DNA from: Phycisphaerales bacterium
Lineage (GTDB): Bacteria > Planctomycetota > Phycisphaerae > Sedimentisphaerales > Anaerobacaceae
Assembly: GCA_020352515.1 (NCBI GenBank)
Contig: CP070678.1
Location: 3,352,804 to 3,388,252 of the forward strand
Length of the DNA: 35,449 bases
Reading direction: 5' to 3'
The translations under genes were made by a program, and so were the position numbers. Under the pieces are notes generated by a model. That model was not told the origin of the DNA. It did no database searches and saw only the letters and a list, made by a program, of their open reading frames with translations. Positions 17,617 to 25,555 of this stretch are shown here, in pieces. Positions within the stretch are counted from its first letter, which is position 1. Every line of letters begins with the position of its first letter.

Positions 17617-17688
17617 TGAAAACACATAACGACTGACCTCAAACGACGGCCCCGGCCGTCAGCCGATATCCGGGACCTGATAGCTCAA

Positions 17689-18852
17689 TTACCCCTCCGG
17701 TGGGACAATCGTAATCTCGTCCGAGCCTTCATACAGCACCGGGCTCGTCTGGTCCGACGTCTCGTAGATTCTTAGAACCGCCCAGCCGTCCTGGAATTCG
17801 CCGGGATCCAGGTTCTCTGTTTCCACCTTCACCACAAGGTCAATCAGCCCGTCTCCATTAACGTCCTCCTCAGTGGCCAGGCACTTGTTGCCCTTGCCTC
17901 GCACCGCCACGCCCGCTCCGGCAAGATAGACGTTCTCCGGCGGCAGAACCGTGGCATCGAACTCCGCTGTCGACAGAATCGCAACCGGAACCACACCGAA
18001 AGAGCCCAGGTTGACCGTGTTCGGGTAGCTGCCCGGCTTGATGTCGATGCTCACAGGCGCAATCTCGATTGTCAGGACCACCTCGTCCGAGACAGTGTCC
18101 TTGTTGTCCGTTACCTCCAACGTCAGCGTGTGCACTCCAACGCCCAGGAATTCCGGCAGAATCGTACCCAAATCCAGAGGCGCCTCTCCGTTCGCGCCCA
18201 CCGGCGCCCAGAGAGTGAACTCAACCTCACCCTCAACCCACCGGTACAAAAGTGAATCTCCTTCATCGGCATCAGTTGCGGAACCCGCGATCACTGTAGA
18301 GGCTATGTCTTTGGTGAATACCGTCAGGTCCGCCCCGGCATCGGCAACGGGAGGCGTGTTCTCGCCGGGTTGCCCCGTTGGCGCCGCCAGGAATATCTCA
18401 ACGCCAGGATCGCTGTAGAATGAAAGGTTAATCGCCTCAACACCGCCCTCATAAAGGCCCGTCAGAACCGCCGGACTGTAAATATCGATGATCGTGAACT
18501 TCGTACCCGACTCATCGATAATCCCATTGGTTACCGCAAAATCGGTCCCCGTTACGGTAACCGTCGCGCCTGTGCTCACCGCAACCCCCAGCCCTCCGAT
18601 AGTCCCGGCCTTGATGTTCACCGTGCTGCCCGACCACGCCCACAGAGTATCAGCGATGCTCCCTCCGGACAGCAGATTGACCGTACCGCCTGAATAAACA
18701 TGCACACTCTCGCCAATCGGACCCTCGATGTCCAGAGTCCCGTAAACGTCCAGAGCGATTGCAGGCGGTCCCGCACAAAGTAAAATTGTCAGTACGCCCC
18801 ATAAAATAGTTGAAAATCCCACCCTCACAAAACCTTTGTTCTTTTCCATCAT
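17689..18852 (-). CDS. Exported PKD-domain protein of unknown function (387 aa)
   Basis: AAGGAG precedes two adjacent ATG codons (18852 and 18849); spacing slightly favours the second. A signal peptide (VGFSTILWGVLTILLCAGPPAIA) is followed by ~120 residues of short repetitive beta strands (VYSGGTVNLLSGGSI, SGSTVNIKAGTI) resembling autotransporter or bactofilin-like beta-helix coils. Residues ~160-265 form a PKD-like immunoglobulin fold (NTPPVADAGAD, YRWVEGE, TLEVTDNKDT). The last part holds a module common in environmental secreted proteins (SIDIKPGSYPNTVNLGS, GVVPVAILSTAEFDA, DVNGDGLIDLVV) with a calcium-loop-like NGDGLID. No catalytic motif. Probably a surface or extracellular structural protein. 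Own promoter and terminator are visible, so it is monocistronic. Confidence 0.88.
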   Translation of the reverse strand: MMEKNKGFVRVGFSTILWGVLTILLCAGPPAIALDVYGTLDIEGPIGESVHVYSGGTVNLLSGGSIADTLWAWSGSTVNIKAGTIGGLGVAVSTGATVTVTGTDFAVTNGIIDESGTKFTIIDIYSPAVLTGLYEGGVEAINLSFYSDPGVEIFLAAPTGQPGENTPPVADAGADLTVFTKDIASTVIAGSATDADEGDSLLYRWVEGEVEFTLWAPVGANGEAPLDLGTILPEFLGVGVHTLTLEVTDNKDTVSDEVVLTIEIAPVSIDIKPGSYPNTVNLGSFGVVPVAILSTAEFDATVLPPENVYLAGAGVAVRGKGNKCLATEEDVNGDGLIDLVVKVETENLDPGEFQDGWAVLRIYETSDQTSPVLYEGSDEITIVPPEG

Positions 18853-18915
18853 TTTACTCCTTCTTAAATAAACCAAAAATATGTATCTCTGGCCCCCACG
18901 GCAGGAGCACCCCTT

Positions 18916-18944
18916 ATTTTATCGGTCTGTGACCGCCATTTCAA
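18916..18944 (-). promoter_or_regulatory. Sigma-70-type promoter for the PKD-domain protein
   Basis: Minus strand: TTGAAA (18939-18944), 17-bp spacer, TAAAAT (18916-18921). The predicted start near 18909 leaves a ~57-nt leader before the start codons at 18852/18849. Confidence 0.6.
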
Positions 18945-19081
18945 GCAGTTTTTGTTAAAAGGAGCAATTTTTTAAGAGGACCTTGTGGGTAAATAGGCAA
19001 TTTGGCCCAAAGTCACGCGGGACAAATGCCGATATCCGGCCAGTAAACCCTTTTTCTGTCTGATTATTTGGGGAAGGTGCA

Positions 19082-19585
19082 ATGACAAAAAGAGCATTCT
19101 CACTCGTCGAGCTGATTCTGGTCGTGGCAATCCTCGGCATCCTCGCGGCTATCGTCGTGCCCCAATTCACGACCCAGTCGGCCGCCGCCCGCGAATCGGC
19201 CGCCAAGGACGTCCTCAGGACCATGCGAAGCCAGATCGAACTCTACAAAATCCAGCATGACGGAACGCCGCCCGGCTACGTCAACGGCGGCCAGGCTCTC
19301 GTTGCGGTTCTACATTTGCAGTTCACCGGCACAAGCAAGCTAAACGGCGAAGCTGTCGCATCAACCATACCTGCCGGCGACTACAAATATGGCCCCTACA
19401 TCAAGAAGCTGCCCGAGAACCCCTATAACGGCCTGACCAACATCGCTTACGTGGCCCTCGCCACGGATTTCTCCACCGCGGCCGACGGCGCCTCCAGCGG
19501 CTGGCTCTATAAGAAAGAGACCGCCGAGTTCCGACTCAACTGGACAGGCGCAGACTCTGACGGCGTCAATTACGTCGACTACTGA
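19082..19585 (+). CDS. Type II secretion-type pseudopilin, GspG-like (167 aa)
   Basis: Begins with a prepilin leader and class III signal: MTKRA/FSLVELILVVAILGILAAIVVPQF. The prepilin peptidase would cut before Phe6, and Glu at mature position 5 is present. The hydrophobic helix is followed by AAKDVLRTMRSQIELYKIQHDG, the GspG-type helix, and a C-terminal domain with YIKKLPENPYNG, a phrase close to the major-pseudopilin loop. It would be polymerised in the inner membrane as part of a type II secretion pseudopilus or type IV-like fibre. AAGG lies six bases before the ATG. It stands alone, divergent from the PKD-protein gene; no other secretion-system genes are nearby, as is common for scattered pseudopilins in this group. 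Confidence 0.93.
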   Translation: MTKRAFSLVELILVVAILGILAAIVVPQFTTQSAAARESAAKDVLRTMRSQIELYKIQHDGTPPGYVNGGQALVAVLHLQFTGTSKLNGEAVASTIPAGDYKYGPYIKKLPENPYNGLTNIAYVALATDFSTAADGASSGWLYKKETAEFRLNWTGADSDGVNYVDY

Positions 19586-19595
19586 CCCCGCCCAA

Positions 19596-19668
19596 TGAGA
19601 GTGCTGGGACTCGAACCCAGGACCTACGGCTTAAAAGGCCGTTGCTCTACCAACTGAGCTACACTCCC
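19596..19668 (-). tRNA. tRNA-Lys (anticodon UUU)
   Basis: The minus strand folds into a full 73-nt cloverleaf: acceptor GGGAGTG/CACTCTC with discriminator A, D-arm with AGCTCAGTTGGTAGAGC, anticodon stem ACGGC/GCCGT around the loop CTTTTAA (anticodon TTT), and T-arm with CTGGG-TTCGAGT-CCCAG. CCA is not encoded. It is convergent with the pseudopilin gene 10 bp away. Confidence 0.97.
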
Positions 19669-19688
19669 GGCAATCGCTAAGCCGCGGC

Positions 19689-19718
19689 AGTATAGTACCT
19701 CAAACAACGCCTCGTCAA
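19689..19718 (-). promoter_or_regulatory. Promoter of tRNA-Lys
   Basis: Minus strand: TTGACG (19713-19718), 18-bp spacer, TATACT (19689-19694) followed by GCCGCGG. The predicted start near 19682 lies about 14 nt before the tRNA 5' end. Confidence 0.7.
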
Positions 19719-19934
19719 GACCTTTCTACCCAAAACCGCCGCGCGCAGCAAGCGCGCAACAAAACCCGGCTTTGACTCTGTTCGATTGCGGCCCTCGCCC
19801 GCTCCCCCAAACCGCCGCCCACGGCCGGGCAAAACTTGTGGGTGTCTTGCATACACGGGGTTGTTGGGAGATTTCGTGAGTGAGTGTATCCCTTTGGCTA
19901 ATCTCTTGAAGTTGTGGAAATCGAAAAAAACTAA

Positions 19935-20102
19935 AAGACACGATCGATATCGAACTTGAGCGTATCCGAACGCCGTGAAGTCGTGCTCTCGCTGTTGCCT
20001 CGGGAAGAACCGCCCGCCGTTTCCGGGCGGTACAGTATTTCGGAGAATACCCTGTATCGCCGGCGGGATGATTTTCTGACGGCCGTCCGGGTGGCCTCGT
20101 AA
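19935..20102 (+). pseudogene. Transposase helix-turn-helix remnant (IS3-type OrfA-like)
   Basis: One plus-strand frame, open from a TAA at 19932-19934 to a TAA at 20100-20102, reads SVSERREVVLSLL, then ppAVSGRYSISENTLYRRRDDFLTAV. This is the order and spacing of the N-terminal DNA-binding helix-turn-helix of IS3-type/related transposases (typically 'ER-R-E-VVL-LL-RGE ... RYGVSEATLYRWRDEFL'). No start codon or ribosome binding site is present and the catalytic part is absent, so it is a decayed fragment of ~55 codons. It lies between the tRNA-Lys gene and the rhamnosidase cassette. Recognition is by pattern only. Confidence 0.6.
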
Positions 20103-20195
20103 CACCGCCTTGGGATATCTGAATGCTTGTGGTGCAATATCGTATATTCACATGTCACGGCGATCCCGTTTACGCTCGACACGTGCGTAGCGCCC

Positions 20196-23100
20196 CTATT
20201 GTGCCCGAAGCACGAAGGCATAATCCCCCGAGCCAACATCCAACGTTACATAATCCGTTGTCTCCCCGCCACCGCTGATGCCGTCCACACCCTTGACGAA
20301 TTTGCCGGCCTGCCATACGGTTCCCTGTCCTTCGGCAATAACGACATCATCAAATCCCATTTTAGGAACGTGCACTTCAGCCCTGCTGTTGACTGGAATC
20401 GTCACTTGCATCTCAAAAGACTTCTCGCCCTTCCTCCAGCCAACCGCCGCCAGACCCCTCACGGTCTTGATCGAAGCCTTTGCATATTTCAAATCGCCCA
20501 CGACTCTCGGCTTGACAACAATATGTCTGTAACCGGAACCGGCCGGGCTGATCCCTGCCAAATCTTTGTAGAAGAACTTTTCTGTGCTCCCGAACATCTT
20601 CATATTGAGGCTATATACGTTACTGTAGTTCCACGTCTCCCATATGGTCGTAGCGCCTTTTTGAATCTGGTGCCCCCAGCTCGGAAAAGTAGTCTGGGTG
20701 GCAATTGTGTACATAACGTCGGCCAACCCGTATTCCGGCAGAGCCTGTTCCAGGGCGTTAGTCCCGAGTATTCCGGTCGAAAGGCGCCCGCTATGCTTGA
20801 CCATAATGTCCCTATACAAATTCTCTGTCACCGCTTTCTCTTTACCGTGCGGAACCATGCCGAGATAAAGCGGCAGTGCATTTGAGGTTTGGCTGCCCGT
20901 TCCGTACTGATTAGTCTCCCCGTCCAGGAATTCTTTGTTAAAAGCATTTCTTATGTCTCCGGCTAACCTGGAATACCGCCTGGCCTCCTCGGCCTTGCCC
21001 AGAATATTCGCGGCTTGTGACAAAATCCACGCGTCGTAGTAGTAATACGCAGTTGAGCTGAGAGACCGTGGCGTGTGTCTCGGTCGAGAACTACAAGAGC
21101 CGTTGGGCTGGGGCTCCATATGGTCGCCAAGGCCGGCACGCAAGATATGCCCCCGGGCCTTGCTGCCAAGAAAATCAAGAAGTCTCTTCATGCCGTCATA
21201 ATGCTCTTCAAGGATGCGCTGATCCCCGTAGTACCAGTGCACGTACCAAATGAGAATTGGGTAAGTGCTTTTCCATGCAGGCAACAAACCGTATGGCGGA
21301 TTTTTACTTCTCCAATGAAGTGGACAGACAACAGGGACGTCCCCATTGGGTTTTTGAGAATCCTTAATATCACGTACCCACTTGGACCAAAAGCCGGCCA
21401 TGTCAAAATTGTAGATATAATCTTCCCCCACAAAACCGACGTCGCCAAGCCACGATAGCCGCTCAGCCCGATCGGCTGCATCTTGTGGTATGCCTTGAAG
21501 ACTACTCAGAAACGTCCAGCAAACGTTTCGGTGAATTTGGTTGATCAAAGAATTGGAGCAGGTGAAACTGCCGGTAGTTTCAACCGCAGAATGTACAAAC
21601 CGACCCTCTAAGTTTTCCAGTGTTGGCTTGCCGGGAAATCCACTCACCTCAGCATAGCGAAACCCGTGAAGTGTAAACCTGGGTTCCCATACCTCCCTGC
21701 CTTCTCCCTTCAGAATGTAGGTGTCAGTCTGACGAGCAATATGTTTGGGGTGCAGATTGTTTCTTGCGTCTAATGTGCCGTCATCATGAACCCTCCCCGC
21801 ATGTCTAAGAGTAACCTGGGCGCCTCTCTGCCCACTTACGTGAAGCTTCGTCCAGCCGGAAAAATGTTGGCCGAAATCATAAACATAGACACCCGCCTTG
21901 GGCTCTGTAATCCGCACAGGCTTGATGGTCTTTACCACCTTGGTGGGAGGCAGCATTTGACTGGTTGGCACTCCACCAGGAGCTTCCACAAACACGGCTG
22001 TCCGCCAGTCGGAATCATCATAGCCGGGGCTGCTCCAACCAGGCTTTTCCAACCGGGCATCATAAGCCTCTCCGTTGCAGTAGTCATTGTAAGTAATCGG
22101 CCCGCTGGACGCCTTCCATGTATCATCTGTAGCAATGCTCATAAATTCACCATCTGTGAACTCTATGCACATCTGTAGTATCAATACCGGTCTGTCCCCA
22201 TACGGCGCCCTGTGCGACGGCGGACCCGGAATATCTGCTTCGGCGCTATACCAACCGTTGCCCAGCATCACACCGATGCCGTTTCGGCCGGTTTTCAAAT
22301 GATTTGTCACATCGTAGCTAACGTATAGTACGCGATCATTGAGTTCCAACGGTATGTCGTTGTTGTAATATGTCGTGGCGGGATCGAGAACATGGTCGCC
22401 CACCTTCTCCCCGTTTATGTACACTTCGTAAAACCCCAAGCCGCAGACATAGACGCTTGCTCGCTCGACTTCCTTATCGATCCCAAATTCCTTGCGCAAA
22501 AGAGGTGCCGAAATGGATTTGTCCGCGCCAATCCACTTGCCTTGCCAGTCGACTTCCCGGAGCAGACCCGTCTCAAACGTCCCTGTATCACTCCACGGAC
22601 CAGGATTATTGTACTTCTCCCAACATCGAACCTTCCAGTAGCACTTTTGAGCGCTCTTCAACGCCTTGCCTTTATAGGCGACGTTTACGGACCGATCCGA
22701 TATTACCTTGCCGCTATCCCACAGATCCCCCTTGTTCTGTGTCAGTTCTTCCTCATTGCGGGCAACTAAGATCTGGTAGGCGGATTGCATTTGCCCACGG
22801 GTATTTGATTTGAGTATCCAGCTAAGCCGCGGTTGAGCCACATCAATGCCCAGAGGGTTGATGGCATATTCACACGTTAGTTCCGACGGCCTTACCCCAT
22901 CACGAGGATGGGTCTGTTCATGTTCAAATGGCTCAGCCAGGCTGCTGATCGGATCAATGTATTTGGCAAGGTCGCGAAGGCCGATAACAGTATAACCGTT
23001 GTCACGAAGGTAATTCATGCACCTTTCAAACATTGCCGGTTCTGTAGAACAGTGCCTGTAGCGGCGGTCGGGTACGCCGTGGAAAGTCAAAACCCCCACC

Positions 23101-23753
23101 CTTCCATCCCTGGCCTGGTTCACCGCCCAGACAAAATCGTCGAATGTCCACTTCGGGCCGGAAGCTCCGGTAGTGGGGACAAGCAACGGATGGTGGTATT
23201 GGGGATCGTAGGCAGGACCTCGTCCCCCCTTTTGGTAGCCGCCAAAGGGGCTAACCGGCTCGCAGCCGCGTCTGGCAAAAAGGTAACCCTTGTCCGAAAG
23301 AACCTCCGCAGCATCCTGACTTGTATGGTAGCCGGGATAGCAAAACGTCTTAGGCATAGGAATACCATGTTCCTTCAAGAGTAGCTCCATACACTCAAGG
23401 TTTGCCAAGAACTCTTGTCTGGATAGTCTGCCGCAGTTCAAGTGTCGGCACGCATGATTTCCAATTTCAAAACCCGCCTCGTTCAGCTTACAAACCTCTT
23501 CCCAAACCATGGCATTTTTGTTTTTAGCCAGCGTATCTCGACAGACGAAAAACGTCGCCCCAAAACCATAACGCTTCAGCAGTGGCGCAACAAAATTTAC
23601 GTCCGACTTGGATCCGTCATCGAATGTCAACACAACAAGCCGGTCGGGAATCGCAGGCAAGTCTCCGGCCCTGGACGCCACACTGAGAAAACAAAGGAGA
23701 GACGTTGATATTATTATCACGGCCGCTCTCGATACAATTGTCGGTTTCCACAT
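20196..23753 (-). CDS. Polysaccharide deacetylase / GH78 alpha-L-rhamnosidase fusion protein, copy 1 (1185 aa)
   Basis: A signal peptide (to about residue 29) is followed by a CE4/NodB-like deacetylase domain (about 35-265): VVLTFDDGSKS (Asp45/Asp46), metal-binding NHACRH (His100, His104), CYPGYH and LTFHG. From ~285 a GH78 enzyme begins: a fibronectin-like N-domain (CEYAINPLGIDVAQPRLSW), jelly-roll domains (YINGEKVGDHVLDPATT, YDFGQHFSGW), an (alpha/alpha)6 catalytic region (~715-1070) and a C-terminal beta domain with YRHIVVKPRV. The predicted general acid is Glu764 in AERLSWLGD and the base is Glu1039 in ATTIWETW. It probably acts outside the cytoplasm, removing acyl groups and terminal alpha-L-rhamnose from polysaccharide. 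ATG 23753 has AGGAG eight bases upstream. It follows a sulfatase gene by 170 bp and has a paralogue at 25556-29149. Confidence 0.93.
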   Translation of the reverse strand: MWKPTIVSRAAVIIISTSLLCFLSVASRAGDLPAIPDRLVVLTFDDGSKSDVNFVAPLLKRYGFGATFFVCRDTLAKNKNAMVWEEVCKLNEAGFEIGNHACRHLNCGRLSRQEFLANLECMELLLKEHGIPMPKTFCYPGYHTSQDAAEVLSDKGYLFARRGCEPVSPFGGYQKGGRGPAYDPQYHHPLLVPTTGASGPKWTFDDFVWAVNQARDGRVGVLTFHGVPDRRYRHCSTEPAMFERCMNYLRDNGYTVIGLRDLAKYIDPISSLAEPFEHEQTHPRDGVRPSELTCEYAINPLGIDVAQPRLSWILKSNTRGQMQSAYQILVARNEEELTQNKGDLWDSGKVISDRSVNVAYKGKALKSAQKCYWKVRCWEKYNNPGPWSDTGTFETGLLREVDWQGKWIGADKSISAPLLRKEFGIDKEVERASVYVCGLGFYEVYINGEKVGDHVLDPATTYYNNDIPLELNDRVLYVSYDVTNHLKTGRNGIGVMLGNGWYSAEADIPGPPSHRAPYGDRPVLILQMCIEFTDGEFMSIATDDTWKASSGPITYNDYCNGEAYDARLEKPGWSSPGYDDSDWRTAVFVEAPGGVPTSQMLPPTKVVKTIKPVRITEPKAGVYVYDFGQHFSGWTKLHVSGQRGAQVTLRHAGRVHDDGTLDARNNLHPKHIARQTDTYILKGEGREVWEPRFTLHGFRYAEVSGFPGKPTLENLEGRFVHSAVETTGSFTCSNSLINQIHRNVCWTFLSSLQGIPQDAADRAERLSWLGDVGFVGEDYIYNFDMAGFWSKWVRDIKDSQKPNGDVPVVCPLHWRSKNPPYGLLPAWKSTYPILIWYVHWYYGDQRILEEHYDGMKRLLDFLGSKARGHILRAGLGDHMEPQPNGSCSSRPRHTPRSLSSTAYYYYDAWILSQAANILGKAEEARRYSRLAGDIRNAFNKEFLDGETNQYGTGSQTSNALPLYLGMVPHGKEKAVTENLYRDIMVKHSGRLSTGILGTNALEQALPEYGLADVMYTIATQTTFPSWGHQIQKGATTIWETWNYSNVYSLNMKMFGSTEKFFYKDLAGISPAGSGYRHIVVKPRVVGDLKYAKASIKTVRGLAAVGWRKGEKSFEMQVTIPVNSRAEVHVPKMGFDDVVIAEGQGTVWQAGKFVKGVDGISGGGETTDYVTLDVGSGDYAFVLRAQ

Positions 23754-23923
23754 AAAAGATTCTCCTGTACCGCAATCTTGTAATTACTAAAACGCAACGC
23801 CCGACCGCCGGTCGCCTTGCAAGCTGGTTTCCGGACGCCCGCTGCCTCATCCGACAGATGTAGACGCCAACAGCCGGGCCCGTCGAGCTCTGCACTTCGG
23901 GTTATTCGAATTCCAGTCTCCAC

Positions 23924-25381
23924 TCAATAACCACCAACATCGTGAATGGGGAATTGAATTTTGTGGCCTTGCTTCTTAGCCTCTGCCGTAAGACCTGCAC
24001 GCATTCGGCTCAGAGTGCCACCATTGTGCGGGTCTGCGACGAGGTTCTTCATTTCGCCGGGATCTCTCTTGAGGTCACAGAGCATCTCCTCGGGACCTGC
24101 GAAGTCGAAGAGCGTGTACTTGAATCGGCCGTCGGTGAGGGCGTAGGCCGGTTCCGTTTCGATCATGAGGTACTCGCGCCAGGGCGCCTTGCGAGCGGAG
24201 CCGAGCAGAGCCTTGAACGAACGACCGGGCAAATCCGGGGGCCCAGCGATACCGGCGATGTCACACAGGGTTGGAAAGATGTCGAGTCCGTTGCTGACGA
24301 CGTGCTCGCGGTCAACGAGGCCTGGCTCTGTCAGGGGCGGGTACTGCACGAGCAGCGGGACGTTCGCGCTTTGTTCGTAGGCCAGGGACTTTTGTTCGAT
24401 GCGATGAGCGCCGTCCATCTCGCCGTGGTCGGAGGTGATGATGACGACGGTGTTGTCTTCTAAGCCTGCTTTGCGAACAGCGCCGAGGACTCTGCCGATC
24501 TGGTCGTCAACACGCTCGGTGAGGCGTGCATAGGTCCAGCGATGAAGTCGCCAGTCGCGGCCGGTCCAGTTCTCCCGAACGTAGCGTTTGACTGGATCCC
24601 GATCAATGAATTCGGTTATTGCCTTGGGCTCAGGCTCAGTAGGTTCATGGTTGTCGGGTAGGGGCGGGCAGTGTTTGGCGTAGAATTCGTCTTCCGAGAC
24701 GCTCCGTGGCGTCTTCTCCGCCTCGCGCATGACCTCGATGGCGCGGATGGCGCGGCTATTCATTTTCCGCCGGCCATCACAGGCCCGGATAGCCTGGTAG
24801 CAGATGTCATGTGGGTTGATGAAGGAAGCGACCAGAAAGAAAGGCCTGACTTGAGTGGACAGCAGGAAGCGGACGCATTCATCGGCCAGGATGTCACGCT
24901 CGTCGGAGGTGAGCAGGCGGAAGCCACAATCGGTTACTCTTCGCATGGGACTGGGCAGATGGACCTTGCCGCCGTAGACAGTGTCGTACCCGGCGCCCTT
25001 GAAGACCCGACCAAGCGTCGTGGGGAGAAAGCGGGCGGCCAGATTGGAGTTGCGGTTCTTCCGGATGCGCACTGCCGAAGGGTAGTGACCGGTCATGAGG
25101 CTGAAGCGCGAGGGGATGCAGACCGGATTCGTGGCATAGGCCCGCTCGAATCGCATGCCGCGTTTCATCACTGAATCCATGGCCGGGGTCTTGAGCCAGC
25201 GGTTGCCGGCGCAACTCAGCATTGACGCCGACTGCTGATCGGTGATGATAAGGAGAATGTTGGGACGCTTGGCGATTGACGAGGCCACTGAGGCCCCAAG
25301 TGAGATTCCAGCCGGCGCTGAGAGGATTCCAAGGCCAATGTGCTGCAGAAATCTGCGTCTTGTTCTGTGGGTTCCGTTCAT
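23924..25381 (-). CDS. Secreted formylglycine-dependent sulfatase (Tat signal, 485 aa)
   Basis: ATG 25381 is chosen because AAGAAGG lies about eight bases upstream and a twin-arginine signal (TRRRFLQHIGLGILSAPAG) follows; an in-frame TTG six codons earlier is weaker. RPNILLIITDQQSASMLSCAG starts the sulfatase fold. CIPSRFSLMTG gives a Cys-type formylglycine site at residue 88, and TSDHGEMDGAH is the second metal-binding block. The TDQQ and DHGE variants resemble the choline-sulfatase/heparan-type subgroup rather than the other three sulfatases here (which carry SDNGG), so its substrate probably differs. Its start codon overlaps the stop of a transposase fragment (ATGA), so it may be translated or transcribed from signals of that remnant. 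The next gene downstream is the rhamnosidase fusion. Confidence 0.95.
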   Translation of the reverse strand: MNGTHRTRRRFLQHIGLGILSAPAGISLGASVASSIAKRPNILLIITDQQSASMLSCAGNRWLKTPAMDSVMKRGMRFERAYATNPVCIPSRFSLMTGHYPSAVRIRKNRNSNLAARFLPTTLGRVFKGAGYDTVYGGKVHLPSPMRRVTDCGFRLLTSDERDILADECVRFLLSTQVRPFFLVASFINPHDICYQAIRACDGRRKMNSRAIRAIEVMREAEKTPRSVSEDEFYAKHCPPLPDNHEPTEPEPKAITEFIDRDPVKRYVRENWTGRDWRLHRWTYARLTERVDDQIGRVLGAVRKAGLEDNTVVIITSDHGEMDGAHRIEQKSLAYEQSANVPLLVQYPPLTEPGLVDREHVVSNGLDIFPTLCDIAGIAGPPDLPGRSFKALLGSARKAPWREYLMIETEPAYALTDGRFKYTLFDFAGPEEMLCDLKRDPGEMKNLVADPHNGGTLSRMRAGLTAEAKKQGHKIQFPIHDVGGY

Positions 25382-25530
25382 GGATGCGCCTTCTTGCAAA
25401 CGCGGGCGGTTCGATGCGGCAATTCGAGCTTGAATCTGCGGCCAAAATCGAGTCTCAGAGCGTCCTTGCGTGTTTCACCGGTTCGGTGTTCCCGTATAGA
25501 ATGGCTGAAACCGGCTTCAGTGGCCTCCAT
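25378..25530 (-). pseudogene. IS1380-like transposase N-terminal remnant overlapping a sulfatase start
   Basis: A 50-codon minus-strand frame starts at ATG 25530 (GGAG just upstream, very close spacing) and ends in TGA 25378-25380, which overlaps the ATG of the sulfatase (ATGA). Its residues run EATEAGFSHSIREHRTGETR, then KDALRLDFGRRFKLE, matching the amino-terminus typical of IS1380-type transposases ('...RK-ALRLDFD--LKLEFHG-KVTSDAG'). After KLE the similarity stops, so only the first ~37 codons are transposase and the rest is chance sequence up to the junction. No catalytic domain remains. It fills almost all of the gap between the second fusion gene and the sulfatase. Confidence 0.6.
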
Positions 25531-25555
25531 AACTCCTAAACTATCAGAATACGGT

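Larger units (their letters stand above)
17286..17688. other. Intergenic region, 403 bp
   Basis: Holds a terminator for the PKD-protein gene at its right side (17582-17616) and a probable promoter for the coiled-coil gene at its left (17313-17341). Between them nothing supported was seen besides a short GC palindrome (CCCGGG-AAC-CCCGGG near 17417-17431). Confidence 0.5.
19669..20195. other. Intergenic region, 527 bp, between tRNA-Lys and the first fusion enzyme
   Basis: Contains the tRNA promoter (19689-19718) and a degenerate transposase fragment on the plus strand (19935-20102). The remaining parts (19719-19934 and 20103-20195) hold frames without start signals and nothing recognised. Confidence 0.55.

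Noticed and set aside
19677..20151. Minus-strand frames of 100-140 codons between tRNA-Lys and the fusion gene
   Set aside because: They overlap the tRNA promoter and are antisense to the transposase remnant, whose plus-strand frame gives the sensible protein pattern.
23717..23923. A 68-codon frame starting with GTG directly after the sulfatase stop
   Set aside because: It runs into the start of the fusion-enzyme gene, has no ribosome binding site of its own beyond the stop context, and matches nothing recognised.
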